Notes: generated by a model not told the origin, from the sequence alone. A stretch of DNA of 64,000 bases from Endozoicomonas sp. GU-1 (GCF_027366395.1 NZ_CP114771.1:2480001-2544000); one strand, 5' to 3'. Shown: positions 18,436-27,981, counted from the first letter of the stretch. Numbers and translations: made by a program.

Positions 18436-19656
18436 ATGATCCCGTTGAATGAGCCCTCATCCAGCAATACTGCTCCGAAAACAGACACCGCTCTGAAAGA
18501 CGAAGTCATTTCTCCATGTAAGCAAACAGCCGATTCCAGTGGCCATCTGGTCAAACAGGTTCCACCAATATCTTCTCCCCTGAAACAAGGTCCGTCATTG
18601 TCCTCCAATGGCCGAAAACCATTTCATGAAAAAACAAGGCTACACAGAGCCAGGCTTCCCATTATTCAAATTAAGGCCAGTGGGCTGTCAGGCAAGCCTG
18701 CCTCACAAATGCCAGAACTGACATCACCCGGTCGGCGTACGCCGCTTAATTCTCCTTCTGGCAAGAGTAGTAACCCCTTTTATAAACCAACGCCGGAACT
18801 TATGGCCACACTGTTAAAATTGGCTGGTATCCCCTCTTCCGTTTATCAGAGACAATACCCACCAGTAGCCACTGTTGACACCGTTTGTTTGGGCGACGAT
18901 ACAACCCATGAACAAACCCAAAAGACGGTTGAAGATATTATTGCCTCCTATAAGTTACTTGAGGATAGAGGTTTTAAAAAATATCTGGCAGCGAAACGCC
19001 TGAGAGAGGAGATGTTTGATAAAAATCATTTCATGTGGAATAGACCGGCCTCTCTTTTGGAAATTGTTGTCCAGTATGCTTTCCGGTATGACCCTGTTCT
19101 CAAAAATATATCGTTTTCTGGAGCGCATGGTTATGTGCTCACATACCTTGACCATGAAATCTTGACAGTGCATCAACCGATAAGAAAAGAACATATACAG
19201 GAGTCTGGGAAGTTTAAACCGATTGAAGTCAAATACACCTGTAATGGCAGACCCATCATTCAACAACAGGCAACCAGAGGCTGTAGTTACGCTGTTGCAG
19301 CAATGCTGATACATCAGCATCACGGCACTGTTTCGGTTAGTGACTTAGAGTCAACCAACCTTGGCGGTGACAAGCTGATATTTCAAGCATTATCTACGGC
19401 AGGCCTGTCCCCCTTTAAAACCCGGCATGCAAATCTTGAAGATCTGGCCAGTGCAGTTAATCGGGATGGGTCTGCAATAGTCACAGTAAGTAGTTTGGCA
19501 GGGGGAATGCATGACATTATTGTTGATGCGGTTACAGACGCATCTGTTCTTATTCGAGACCCATACCACGGTTGGGAAGTTGAGATCAGCCGGGATGCTT
19601 TTAAGACATCCTGGGATAAAGACGCCATTCAGGTGAAACAGCGGATAGAAAACTGA
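18436..19656 (+). CDS. C39-like papain-fold cysteine protease, candidate secreted effector
   Basis: A 406-residue protein. Residues 1-110 are Ser/Pro/Lys-rich and look disordered; no signal peptide is seen. The C-terminal 140 residues fit a C39-type papain fold: catalytic Cys283 in RGCSYAVAAML, His359 in GGMHDIIVDAV and Asp375 in RDPYHGW, in the correct order and spacing. C39 domains process leader peptides in ABC exporters, but here there is no transporter domain. The architecture (disordered head plus protease) is what type III or IV effectors often show; this is inference. It follows repeat family A copy 3 and is monocistronic. Confidence 0.7.
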   Translation: MIPLNEPSSSNTAPKTDTALKDEVISPCKQTADSSGHLVKQVPPISSPLKQGPSLSSNGRKPFHEKTRLHRARLPIIQIKASGLSGKPASQMPELTSPGRRTPLNSPSGKSSNPFYKPTPELMATLLKLAGIPSSVYQRQYPPVATVDTVCLGDDTTHEQTQKTVEDIIASYKLLEDRGFKKYLAAKRLREEMFDKNHFMWNRPASLLEIVVQYAFRYDPVLKNISFSGAHGYVLTYLDHEILTVHQPIRKEHIQESGKFKPIEVKYTCNGRPIIQQQATRGCSYAVAAMLIHQHHGTVSVSDLESTNLGGDKLIFQALSTAGLSPFKTRHANLEDLASAVNRDGSAIVTVSSLAGGMHDIIVDAVTDASVLIRDPYHGWEVEISRDAFKTSWDKDAIQVKQRIEN

Positions 19657-19735
19657 TAAATTCCCGGTTTCAGAAAGTCCGGGCTCTTAGGGTAGACATT
19701 AAGCGCCTACTCCCCGCTTGGGTAAGTCAAAGATC

Positions 19736-19809
19736 GAACCACGAAGATCACGAAGAGCACAAAGAAGAGATTTTCTTTTCCTTCGTGCTCTTTGTATCCT
19801 TCGTGGTTC
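19736..19809. repeat. Dispersed inverted repeat, family B copy 2
   Basis: GAACCACGAAGATCACGAAGAGCACAAAGAAG and the inverted CTTCGTGCTCTTTGTATCCTTCGTGGTTC form a long hairpin related to the copies at 9437 and 43032. Confidence 0.75.
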
Positions 19810-19854
19810 CATTCAAAAGCCATTGAAAATGGAGGGGTAAGCTTAATGTCCACC

Positions 19855-20072
19855 CTAGCCCGGATATTTCATAAACTGCTCCGAATCTCGCGCACGACCA
19901 CATGGATGTGGGAGATAGGGTGACGCAGGATGCCAAAGCCGAGGACTTTGTCGCTCTAAGGGATTTTGTGAGGGAGCGCCGTACCGGGGAGTACGGTCGA
20001 CTGAACAAAACTCCCTTAGAGCGGCAAAGGACAAGCGAGAGCGGGAGCACGTTTATGAAATATCCGGGCTAG
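19855..20072. mobile_element. MITE, family C, 218 bp with perfect 22-bp terminal inverted repeats
   Basis: CTAGCCCGGATATTTCATAAAC (19855-19876) is repeated exactly in inverted orientation at 20051-20072. The interior (ACATGGATGTGGGAGATAGGG..., ...GGAGTACGGTCGACTG) has no coding potential. Single ends of the same element recur at 32535-32556 (exact), 27306-27322 and 60109-60126 (diverged). It fills the 450-bp gap between the protease and helicase genes. Confidence 0.85.
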
Positions 20073-20103
20073 GAGTCCGGGCTATCAGGAGCCCGGAATG
20101 CTA

Positions 20104-21912
20104 TTAACGATTGCCGTTATTATCACGACGTGGGCGGCGATCGCCGCCACGGCCACCTTCACGACGGGCACCGCCTTCACGAAGACCACCTTCATGGCGA
20201 CCACGACCACCATCACGTCGGCCACGGCGCTCTGTTTGAGGCTCGTCACCGGTCCACAGTTTCAACTCCATTGGCCGGTTGCGAATCCTGGCACCTTTCA
20301 GGGCTTCAATAACGCTCTTGTCCATTCCTTCTGGCAGATAGACTGACGAGCAGTTATCAAACAGTCGGATATGGCCAATACTCTGTCCGGAAATTTTGCC
20401 TTCATTGGCAATGGCGCCCACCAGGTCACCGGGGTTGATGCCCTGGTCACGACCCAGTTCGACACGGTAACGGACCATGCCATCATTGTTGCGTTCACGG
20501 CCACGCTCACCACGTCTTTCGCCATCACGACGTCTTTCGCCACGATCACCACGATCACGGCCTTCACGACGGGGCTGCTCTGGTTCTTTGGCATCCGGGA
20601 ACGGGCGTTCTTTCTGGGCCATAAAGCAGAGCGCTGCTGCCATATCTTCATAGCTCAGGGCATTTTCCTGCTCAAGCTCGGCAACAATCTCACGGAATAC
20701 ATCCAGCTCTTCGCCCATGTCCATTGCTTTGACGACATCTTCCTTGAACTGACGGATACGAATATCACGCACGTCACTCATGGAAGGTAAACGCATGGTA
20801 TCAATACGCTGTCGTGTAGCACTTTCGATGGCACGAAGCATCCTGCGCTCACGATGGGTAGCAAACAGGATCGCAGTGCCCTGACGGCCAGCACGTCCGG
20901 TACGGCCAATACGGTGAACGTAGGCTTCTGTATCGTACGGGATATCGTAGTTCACTACGTGGCTCATACGCTCAACATCCAGGCCCCTGGCCGCTACGTC
21001 GGTAGCAATCAGAATATCCAGGGATTTTTTCTTGAAGCGATCCACCACTTTCTCACGCAGTGCCTGACTCATATCGCCATTCAGCGCCGCCGCAGCAAAA
21101 CCACGGGCTTCCAGTTTTTCCGCCAGCTCAACCGTGGCGGTTTTGGTGCGCACGAAAATGATCATGGCATCAAAGGATTCCACTTCCAGAATACGAGTCA
21201 GGGCATCCAGCTTGTGGAAACCGCTGACCATGCAGACCTTCTGGGTAATGGTGTCAACCGTCGCCGTTTTGGCTTTGATCTCCACCGTAGCAGGCTCTTT
21301 TAAGTGAGTATCTGCAATTTTGCGAATCTGGTAAGGCATGGTGGCAGAAAACAGGGCCACCTGACGGTCAGCGGGTGTTTGCTCCATGATCCATTCAATG
21401 TCATCCACGAAGCCCATGCGCAGCATTTCATCCGCTTCATCCAGAACCACGGTTTTCAGGCTATCCAGCTTCAGGCTTTCACGGCGCAGGTGGTCCATGA
21501 CCCGGCCCGGCGTGCCCACAATCACATGGGCTCCACGCTGTAGGCTGCGCAACTGGCCGCGCATATCCTGACCACCGTAAACAGGCAACACATGGAATCC
21601 TTTCATGTGACGGGCGTAGCGTTGAAAAGCTTCTGCCACCTGTATAGCCAGCTCACGGGTCGGCGTTAAGACCAGAACCTGCGGATCGCGCTGCTTCAAA
21701 TCAATGGCTGACAGCAATGGCAATGCAAATGCGGCGGTTTTACCGGTACCGGTCTGCGCCAGACCCAGAAGGTCACGACCTTCCAGCAGGTGAGGAATAC
21801 TTTGTGCCTGGATGGGTGACGGGCTCTCATAGCCGACATCCTGAACAGCCTTGATTACCGCTTCCGACAGGGGCAGGTCCGCAAAAGTCATTGCGTTGTT
21901 GGTATCAGTCAT
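20104..21912 (-). CDS. deaD: ATP-dependent DEAD-box RNA helicase (CsdA/DeaD)
   Basis: A 602-residue helicase: Q-motif region (F-x-DLPLSEAVIKAV...SPIQAQSIP), motif I AQTGTGKT, motif II VLDEADEML, motif III SATMP, motif VI HRIGRTGRAGR. It continues into a DbpA/CsdA-type RNA-binding domain (RYRVELGRDQGINPGDLVGAI...) and an Arg/Gly-rich tail (RREGGRGGDRRPRRD). This is the layout of CsdA/DeaD, which unwinds RNA during ribosome assembly and mRNA decay in the cold. ATG 21912 is chosen for its ACGGAGTATCAA ribosome site; ATG 21942 is in frame. A gap of more than 500 bp upstream is consistent with the long leaders seen in this family. Confidence 0.93.
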   Translation of the reverse strand: MTDTNNAMTFADLPLSEAVIKAVQDVGYESPSPIQAQSIPHLLEGRDLLGLAQTGTGKTAAFALPLLSAIDLKQRDPQVLVLTPTRELAIQVAEAFQRYARHMKGFHVLPVYGGQDMRGQLRSLQRGAHVIVGTPGRVMDHLRRESLKLDSLKTVVLDEADEMLRMGFVDDIEWIMEQTPADRQVALFSATMPYQIRKIADTHLKEPATVEIKAKTATVDTITQKVCMVSGFHKLDALTRILEVESFDAMIIFVRTKTATVELAEKLEARGFAAAALNGDMSQALREKVVDRFKKKSLDILIATDVAARGLDVERMSHVVNYDIPYDTEAYVHRIGRTGRAGRQGTAILFATHRERRMLRAIESATRQRIDTMRLPSMSDVRDIRIRQFKEDVVKAMDMGEELDVFREIVAELEQENALSYEDMAAALCFMAQKERPFPDAKEPEQPRREGRDRGDRGERRRDGERRGERGRERNNDGMVRYRVELGRDQGINPGDLVGAIANEGKISGQSIGHIRLFDNCSSVYLPEGMDKSVIEALKGARIRNRPMELKLWTGDEPQTERRGRRDGGRGRHEGGLREGGARREGGRGGDRRPRRDNNGNR

Positions 21913-22499
21913 TTGATACTCCGTAAATTCATTCTTTGCCATAAAAATGCCGCCATTTTGCTGTCAAAAGCTGTCAGGATCAGACGACATTTGATCGTCC
22001 GGTAAACCGGCTCATGCTTGGTGCTGGCGACGTTTGAAGCAAACAGAAATAGGATGGCAGTGCACTTTTCCGATGCTGTTCCAGTAGCATTCGGAAAATT
22101 TGCAGCCATGGACTTCCTGGTGCCGCTATCCGGAACGCCCCTCTGATCGCATACAGAAAGACGTTACCGAATCGCCTGTGAGGTCCACGACTGCGTTTGG
22201 AGAGGCTTGATGAACAAGCTTGGCCTGCATTGGCAGAGGATAATAAGATCTATTGATCTTCCAGTGGCTGAGCTCTTGATTGTCATAGACTTTCAAAAGA
22301 GCGGACAGTTAGCCGGATTAAATGCAGGAAACGAAGTGCCAGGACTTCCCAACAAACCCCTGTGTCCATAAGAAGGACTGCACATGGGGATAGAAAAAGG
22401 TATGTTAGTCTAGCGTGTTTTTTAGACAGTGAATACTGTTTTTATCCCTGAATGAACTAGGGGATTATCACATCCAGGGATATTTCTCCAATCGTCAGG
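21913..22499. other. 590-bp gap upstream of deaD
   Basis: No gene, RNA or repeat family is recognised here. It may include a long deaD 5' leader (minus strand). Confidence 0.4.
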
Positions 22500-23471
22500 C
22501 TACGGCAGCGCCCGGCCCCGGGCACTCACATACAACTGATACCACTGCTCACGACTTAACTGAATAGTCTCAGCCTCGCTACAAGCCCTGATACGCTCGG
22601 CATTTGTTGTGCCAATCACCGGCTGGATACCTGCGGGGTGGCGCATCAGCCAGGCCAGCACAATAGCCTCTCTGGAAACACCCAGCTGCTCTGCAAACGT
22701 TTTGACCAGCCCAGCCGTTTGCTGAATAGCCTCAGGCTCACCATGAGTATCTTTCCCGGTGAACACACCGTTGCTCAGGCAGCCCCAGGCCTGCAGCTGA
22801 ATATTGTGGCTGCGACAATATTCAACCGTGCCCGGGGTAAAGCTGACCGCCTGCCCTTCCGGGTGATTGACCAGCACACCTTCATCCAGCCAGTCCAGAT
22901 GGGTCAGGCTCATCTGCAACTGGTTGACCACAATAGGTTGATCAAGGAATGACTGAAGGTATTTGATCTGGTGGCCACTCATATTGGACACACCAAAATG
23001 CTTGACCTTGCCATCTTGCTGCAGCTGATGAAACGCCCCGGCAACCTCCTCTGGCTGCATCAGCGGATCCGGTCTGTGCAGCAGCAGAAGGTCCAGATAG
23101 TCGGTGTTTAAACGGGCAAGACTCTGTTCCACACTGTGCAGAATCCAGTCCCGGGAGAAATCGTAGCGATTGGGAGTGTTCCCTTCGGCGAAGCGAATGC
23201 CGCACTTGCCTTGCAGGAATATCTTCTCCCTCAGCTCCGGCCGATCACCCAGTACGCCACCAAATACCTGCTCAGCCTTACCAAAGGTATAGATATCGGC
23301 GTGGTCAAAGCAGTTGATGCCGCTCTCCAGGGCACTATCGAGAAACTGGTGCGCCTGCATCATATGATCTTTTGAAACCGGGTTATTATCCCAGCCTCCA
23401 CCCAACCCCATACAGCCTGCTGCGATTCTGCTGGCTTCAGGCAAGAAAATAGTCAGGGGAATTCGATTCAT
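22500..23471 (-). CDS. Aldo/keto reductase (YdhF-like)
   Basis: About 323 residues. The (alpha/beta)8 aldo/keto reductase pattern is clear: GLGGGWDNN near the start, the catalytic-region GINCFDHADIYTFGKAEQVFG (Asp, Tyr), QGKCGIR for the catalytic Lys strand replaced by K in this position, LDLLLLHRPDPLM, GVSNMS, and the C-terminal NADPH-binding PVIGTTNAERIRAC. Best fit is the YdhF subgroup of NADPH oxidoreductases; substrate unknown. ATG 23471 is used; the frame extends five codons to 23486. Confidence 0.88.
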   Translation of the reverse strand: MNRIPLTIFLPEASRIAAGCMGLGGGWDNNPVSKDHMMQAHQFLDSALESGINCFDHADIYTFGKAEQVFGGVLGDRPELREKIFLQGKCGIRFAEGNTPNRYDFSRDWILHSVEQSLARLNTDYLDLLLLHRPDPLMQPEEVAGAFHQLQQDGKVKHFGVSNMSGHQIKYLQSFLDQPIVVNQLQMSLTHLDWLDEGVLVNHPEGQAVSFTPGTVEYCRSHNIQLQAWGCLSNGVFTGKDTHGEPEAIQQTAGLVKTFAEQLGVSREAIVLAWLMRHPAGIQPVIGTTNAERIRACSEAETIQLSREQWYQLYVSARGRALP

Positions 23472-23531
23472 AAGACTCCAACCCAATCGGGTTACTTATT
23501 ATATGGTGCAGACATAGTAACATTGATTCAC

Positions 23532-24701
23532 TCAAAGGTACTTTACCATTTCATAAGTCAGTACTGCGTGGCTATTGCCGGAAAATTCCTTGGCAAATAC
23601 CTGCCCGGGATCCAGCTCACCATGATGAAGCGACTTAATAAATTCTGACATACGAGCCCCTTTCGGGATAACCGGATCATCACGATGGTTCAGTGATACG
23701 ATGTAAACCTTACGGTCAATCAGTTTACGCATAGAGGCTTCAGCATCCAGATTCCCACCTACCAGCCAGCCCAGAAAATTGGCGAGTCGGGGCCGGTCCG
23801 GCATGACAACTCTTGGCGCTGTGGTGAACGAGTCATGGGACAGTAACTCGACCCTTGAATCATCCTGCCCTCCGCTGGCTTCAAGGTGTCTGGCAAGCGA
23901 GACGGTTGCCACACCTCCGCCCAGAGAAGTGCCTGCGACGTAGACATACTCAAAATTTTCCAACGCATAGCCCAGGGCAGCAGCACCATCCTGAACAACG
24001 GTTTCATAGGTTGAGAAAGGCAGATAACCCGACAACCCATCGCTCTGGTTTAACCCCGTCCCCCTATAGTCATAAAGAATGACCGGGCATTTTTTTTCTG
24101 ACTGTATTCTTCCGGGTGCTGACCCCGGATGAAGACAACCTCTACCCAGCAGCTGTGAAAGAACCATACCATTTGGATTGTGATAAAGAATGCATTGACT
24201 ATTATTCGGGTCCCAGTCGGGAGGATAACAAATCACCCCCTGCAATATGCCCGAATCATGTTTAATCGGGAGCGGCTCAAACCAAAAGCCATGGGTATTG
24301 TTTGCCTCACAGGCTTCCTTAACAATCTCACGACTTTCCTGTAAGCCCGGAAATTTCGCCAGACACGGAAACTTGTCAGGAAAAGTCTTACCAAGCCATG
24401 GAAACACTTGTGATCGCACCAGGGCAATACCAACAACCTTGGCAACCCCCAGCCGGTTTTCAATCATCCAATGAAAAGGCGTCAGGATAACCGCAGATCT
24501 TGATAAAATTGAATAGCAGGTTCCGGGGACAGAACAAATAAGATCCTTAGCCCGGGATAAATAACTATCAGGCTCGACGGATTCAGCAGAACGAGCCCCC
24601 ATGCACGACTTTTGGTCATTATCAGGGCATGCTTCCTTCGCCCGGCTCCTTAACCAGGGTGATTCATAAGCGTATCGATCAGCAATAGTTCCGTAAGTCA
24701 T
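23532..24701 (-). CDS. Alpha/beta hydrolase, CHLPS/DUF818-like, possible effector
   Basis: A 389-residue serine hydrolase. The nucleophile elbow is AGTSLGGG (Ser259), with Asp in NHRDDPVIP (about 341) and His in SGNSHAVLT (about 378) completing the triad. The oxyanion region CILYHNPNGMVLSQ and DYRGTGLNQSDG match the CHLPS/DUF818 group, known from Chlamydia and Legionella. An N-terminal segment of about 90 residues has hydrophobic stretches (CYSILSRSAVILTPFHWM) that might be membrane-active. No classical signal peptide. The homologues' taxonomic spread in intracellular bacteria suggests a host-directed lipid or ester hydrolase; this is inference. Confidence 0.75.
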   Translation of the reverse strand: MTYGTIADRYAYESPWLRSRAKEACPDNDQKSCMGARSAESVEPDSYLSRAKDLICSVPGTCYSILSRSAVILTPFHWMIENRLGVAKVVGIALVRSQVFPWLGKTFPDKFPCLAKFPGLQESREIVKEACEANNTHGFWFEPLPIKHDSGILQGVICYPPDWDPNNSQCILYHNPNGMVLSQLLGRGCLHPGSAPGRIQSEKKCPVILYDYRGTGLNQSDGLSGYLPFSTYETVVQDGAAALGYALENFEYVYVAGTSLGGGVATVSLARHLEASGGQDDSRVELLSHDSFTTAPRVVMPDRPRLANFLGWLVGGNLDAEASMRKLIDRKVYIVSLNHRDDPVIPKGARMSEFIKSLHHGELDPGQVFAKEFSGNSHAVLTYEMVKYL

Positions 24702-24854
24702 TACAGCCTCTTTATTCTAATTCTGAGTATCGATTCAGAAAAATCATTGTTGCAGTTAGAAGACAGAAAAGCGGCCATACCCTGTCAGGCCAACTGAAGA
24801 ATATCCCGTCACTCCCGGAAGATGAAAAGAAGATAATTCAAGGTCGAAAAACCA

Positions 24855-25778
24855 CTACCTTGATAGCACATCATTAGCAACATCAACTGAACTTTTCTTT
24901 TCCAGACGAAACTGTTTCAGTTCTTCTAACGTGTAGCCGAAATCACTACAGCCAACGGGCAGTCTTTCCGTTTGTTGACCATGATCAATAAAGGTAGCAA
25001 TGTGTCTAAAAGAAGAGCGTTCAAGTATTTTCGGATCACCTTCAGCAACGTATTTCCTGAGCACTATCAACTGTGGTGGGGGCATTGCTTCCTTGGTTCT
25101 CATTCCTTTTGCAAGAAATTTCTGAAATGATTTCGATGGGGGAACCAGAACTCTTGCGGAAAAGGCATCAATTCGGGCTGATATAGCATCAGCCGAACCC
25201 AACCCAATACTTTTTTTACTTAACTTTCTATCTGCAGTTAACTGAACTATCGTGCAGTCAGCACCCTCGGAATCCACCTTGCCCACTACTTTTACAATAT
25301 CGTTCTTTATCAGAAAATCCAGGCATCCTTTGTTTCCTTCAAGGTCCTTGATCAGCACCAATTTTTTTATATGTTGATCTTCATTAAAATCAGGATCGGT
25401 ATAGCTGCGTACCAGCTGAGAATAACTGGAAAATCGTATTGAGCACTGCATAAACCTTTCGCCATTTTCCAGCTTTAATCTAAGGCCGCAAGAACCATCA
25501 CGATGGGTAAATTGCTTAGGTAGCACCTTGTAAGTTTTACCATCAGTAGCGCACACATAGTCGTAGGTTGTCGGCCTGGCAGGAATACTGGCCGATCTGT
25601 CAGCGATGTTAACCGGGTTTGGTGTGCTGCCTGCACCTGGCGGATCATCAGGAATACTCATGCGGCTGAGAGATGCTTGCAGATCCGCTACTCTGCTGTC
25701 ATCACCTGACCCGGAATTGAGAGAACTTGTTTGTGGATGTACCGGAAGCTGATCGGAAGAACTCGTTATTGGATTCAT
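24855..25778 (-). CDS. Orphan protein with disordered N-terminus
   Basis: A 307-residue protein I do not recognise. Residues 1-70 are Ser/Pro/Asp-rich (MNPITSSSDQLPVHPQTSS...), like the heads of other orphan proteins in this window. Residues 75-307 look folded, with mixed alpha/beta composition (YDYVCATDGKTYKVLPKQF, ...HIKKLVLIKDLEGNK, ...PPQLIVLRKYVAEGD). No signal peptide or membrane segment. Monocistronic, with repeat family A copy 4 upstream. A secreted effector is a guess from composition only. Confidence 0.6.
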   Translation of the reverse strand: MNPITSSSDQLPVHPQTSSLNSGSGDDSRVADLQASLSRMSIPDDPPGAGSTPNPVNIADRSASIPARPTTYDYVCATDGKTYKVLPKQFTHRDGSCGLRLKLENGERFMQCSIRFSSYSQLVRSYTDPDFNEDQHIKKLVLIKDLEGNKGCLDFLIKNDIVKVVGKVDSEGADCTIVQLTADRKLSKKSIGLGSADAISARIDAFSARVLVPPSKSFQKFLAKGMRTKEAMPPPQLIVLRKYVAEGDPKILERSSFRHIATFIDHGQQTERLPVGCSDFGYTLEELKQFRLEKKSSVDVANDVLSR

Positions 25779-25902
25779 GTTAAAGCACCCATCACTAAGT
25801 TGTTGCGTGGCACAAGTTAGTCGGGTTTCATTAAAATAAGTTCCCTCTACACGTTATGTTCGACCTTATTCAATAAATTGATTTGGTAGTGTACTGGTCA
25901 TC

Positions 25903-26000
25903 GTTTCGATGAGTTTGACGTGTACAATCTCCGCTCAGGATGAACGGAGTGCAGAGGCTTATGATAACGACACACCGTCAAACTCATTGAAACCGTGTAC
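25903..26000. repeat. Dispersed inverted-repeat element, family A copy 4
   Basis: GTTTCGATGAGTTTGACGTGTAC and the inverted GTCAAACTCATTGAAACCGTGTAC bracket CAATCTCCGCTCAGGATGAACGGAGT. The element abuts the moaA stop codon. Confidence 0.75.
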
Positions 26001-26992
26001 TACCCCCCCATCTGGGAAAGGTTATCGGTACCACCCGTCCAGCCCTGCTCAAGGAAATGACTGTCGTCTTTAAGCAGCAGGGAATCACGAATTCGAGCCA
26101 CCAGCACTTCCTGCTGATCATCGCTGTGCAGAAGGTCTCTCAGATCAATGCCGGACTCAGCAAACAGACAAAGCTGGAGCTGCCCCAGACTGGTCACCCT
26201 CAGTCGATTACAGTCGTTACAGAAGTCCTTGCTGTAAGGCATAATCAAGCCAACTGTCCCTTCATAATCACTGTGGCAATACTCCTGGGCAGGCCCGGCA
26301 TCGGCCAGACGCATTTTTCTCACCCAGCCGCGCGCCAGGAGCAGTTCCTGAATCTGTTTTCCGGGGAAGTGATGCTTCTGGAAAAAATCCTGATTGTTCC
26401 CGGTTTGCATCAGCTCGATAAAACGAATAGAGACGGGATAATCCCGGATCCAGTCAAGAAAGGCATCAAGTTCATCATCATTAATGCCTTTCATCGCCAC
26501 CGCATTCACCTTGATGGATGGCAGACCATGGTCAAATGCCTGTTGAATACCGGCCAGAATTTCCCGCAGCCGGTTGTGACCGGTAATCAGCTCAAAGGCC
26601 CGGGGGTCAAGACTGTCGACACTGACATTGATGGCATCAATACCCGCATCCAGCCAGTCCATAACCCGCTGATCCATTTTGTAGCCGTTGGTGGTCATGG
26701 CCAGCTTCTTTATGCCGGGGATCTGCTTGATGGTTCTGACAATGTCTGAAAAGTCCTGACGTAAGGTAGGCTCCCCCCCGGTCAGGCGAATTTTTTCCAC
26801 ACCGACCGCAGCAAAAGCCGTTACCAGACGACGTATTTCGTCAATGGTCAGTGCTTCACTGTGATGATGGTCAAGGCAGCCGTCTGGCAAACAGTAATTG
26901 CAACGAAAGTTGCACAGGTCTGTGACTGACAGTCGCAAGTAAGGGAATTTCCGTCCCTGACGGTCCTGCAGCTCTGGTAAATTAGAATGCAT
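26000..26992 (-). CDS. moaA: GTP 3',8-cyclase, molybdenum cofactor step 1
   Basis: A 330-residue radical SAM enzyme that converts GTP to 3',8-cyclo-GTP, the first step of molybdopterin synthesis, with MoaC. The N-terminal cluster motif is CNFRCNYC, the SAM-binding GGEPTLR follows, and the C-terminal cluster is CNDCNRLRVTSLGQLQLC. The chain ends in the conserved Gly-Gly (QMGG), needed for activity. ATG 26992 has GGAAAGG six bases upstream; TTG 27007 is in frame. The other moa genes lie 17 kb away on the same strand, so the pathway is split into two loci. Confidence 0.95.
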   Translation of the reverse strand: MHSNLPELQDRQGRKFPYLRLSVTDLCNFRCNYCLPDGCLDHHHSEALTIDEIRRLVTAFAAVGVEKIRLTGGEPTLRQDFSDIVRTIKQIPGIKKLAMTTNGYKMDQRVMDWLDAGIDAINVSVDSLDPRAFELITGHNRLREILAGIQQAFDHGLPSIKVNAVAMKGINDDELDAFLDWIRDYPVSIRFIELMQTGNNQDFFQKHHFPGKQIQELLLARGWVRKMRLADAGPAQEYCHSDYEGTVGLIMPYSKDFCNDCNRLRVTSLGQLQLCLFAESGIDLRDLLHSDDQQEVLVARIRDSLLLKDDSHFLEQGWTGGTDNLSQMGG

Positions 26993-27358
26993 AGAACACC
27001 TTTCCAATCGCGGGAGGCTGCAAAGTTTCTTCTACAGCCCTGGCAGCCAGTGATACACACTCTGGCTGCGGCTTCCAGTCCATAGGATCATACCCATTAG
27101 GTACCGAAGCTCGGCGCTCGCTTGTTAATTCAGTTTAATCACCACGTTAAACAACCCCATTCGACTGTTAATAAAATTTCCCGGGAGATCGTTTTATCAA
27201 CAGCCCAGTGAATCCTACCTGCTTATTTCTCGAAAAACCATGCTATCAGGTACTATTGTTTTATTGGATTATCAGGCAACCCTGCTGCCCATGGCCCCCT
27301 TTTGATTGATGAAATATCCGGGCTGCCCCTTATGCGAGCAGGTTACAAAAAACGAAAG
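26993..27358. other. Divergent region between moaA and mobB
   Basis: About 365 bases between divergent Mo-cofactor genes. A diverged family C end (TGATGAAATATCCGGGCT, 27305-27322) sits before mobB. A GC-rich minus-strand stretch at 27010-27090 (GCAGCCAGAG...CTGGCTGC) could fold, but I cannot assign it to the Moco riboswitch. Confidence 0.4.
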
Positions 27359-27910
27359 ATGTCTTCTATGATGATACCCCCAAAGATCAGTGCCACCATC
27401 CCGGTTATTGGTATCGCCGCCTTTAGTGGTACCGGTAAAACCACGCTTATCGAGAAACTACTGCCACTGTTAGCTGGCCAGGGACTTCGAACCGGTGTGG
27501 TCAAAGCCTCGCATCACAGGATAGAACCTGATCCACCGGGAAAAGACAGTTATCGTTTACGCCATGCCGGTGCCAGTCAACTGGTGTTGAGCATGCCTGG
27601 TCGCTCCCTTTGCTATACCGAGTACCCGAATGGATATGAACGACAGCTGCAGGAGCAACTGCAACTTCTCAATCAGGATCAGCTGGATTTAATCCTGGTG
27701 GAAGGTTTTCGTGAGGCTCCCATCGCTAAAATCGAGCTTCATCGCAGTGATTATGACAAGCCCTTCCTGTTTACTGAGGACCCCCATATCATCGCCATCG
27801 CCTGGGATGGCAATCCCGGCATCAACCTTCCTGGTCATCTGGCAGAACTGGATATCAACAGCCCCAAACATATTGCCAGCTTTATTGAAAACTATTGTCA
27901 TGAAAAATAG
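27359..27910 (+). CDS. mobB: Molybdopterin-guanine dinucleotide biosynthesis adapter protein
   Basis: About 183 residues. A P-loop NTPase with Walker A AFSGTGKTTLIEKLL near the N-terminus, VVKASHHRI, and the conserved LVEGFREAPIAKIELHR. MobB binds GTP and assists MobA in making the bis-MGD form of the cofactor. ATG 27359 is the most likely start, since the residues before it are non-conserved; the frame opens at 27302 in a decayed repeat. Followed 71 bases later by moeA, probably co-transcribed. Confidence 0.9.
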   Translation: MSSMMIPPKISATIPVIGIAAFSGTGKTTLIEKLLPLLAGQGLRTGVVKASHHRIEPDPPGKDSYRLRHAGASQLVLSMPGRSLCYTEYPNGYERQLQEQLQLLNQDQLDLILVEGFREAPIAKIELHRSDYDKPFLFTEDPHIIAIAWDGNPGINLPGHLAELDINSPKHIASFIENYCHEK

Positions 27911-27981
27911 CTTGCATCACCACCTGGCATCACAGAGAGTTAATTTTTTCCACCCGCTATGGTCAATGAACGAGGGCAATC

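Noticed and set aside
18436-19656. C39 gene as a bacteriocin-processing exporter
   Set aside because: No membrane or ABC ATPase domain in the protein and no bacteriocin-like gene beside it.
20130-20790. Plus-strand His/Thr-rich frames opposite the helicase C-terminus
   Set aside because: Antisense shadows of the Arg/Gly-rich tail of the DEAD-box helicase.
27000-27100. Possible Moco riboswitch upstream of moaA
   Set aside because: A GC-rich foldable stretch and a CAGCCTCC word are present, but I could not match the conserved Moco-RNA core; needs a covariance model search.
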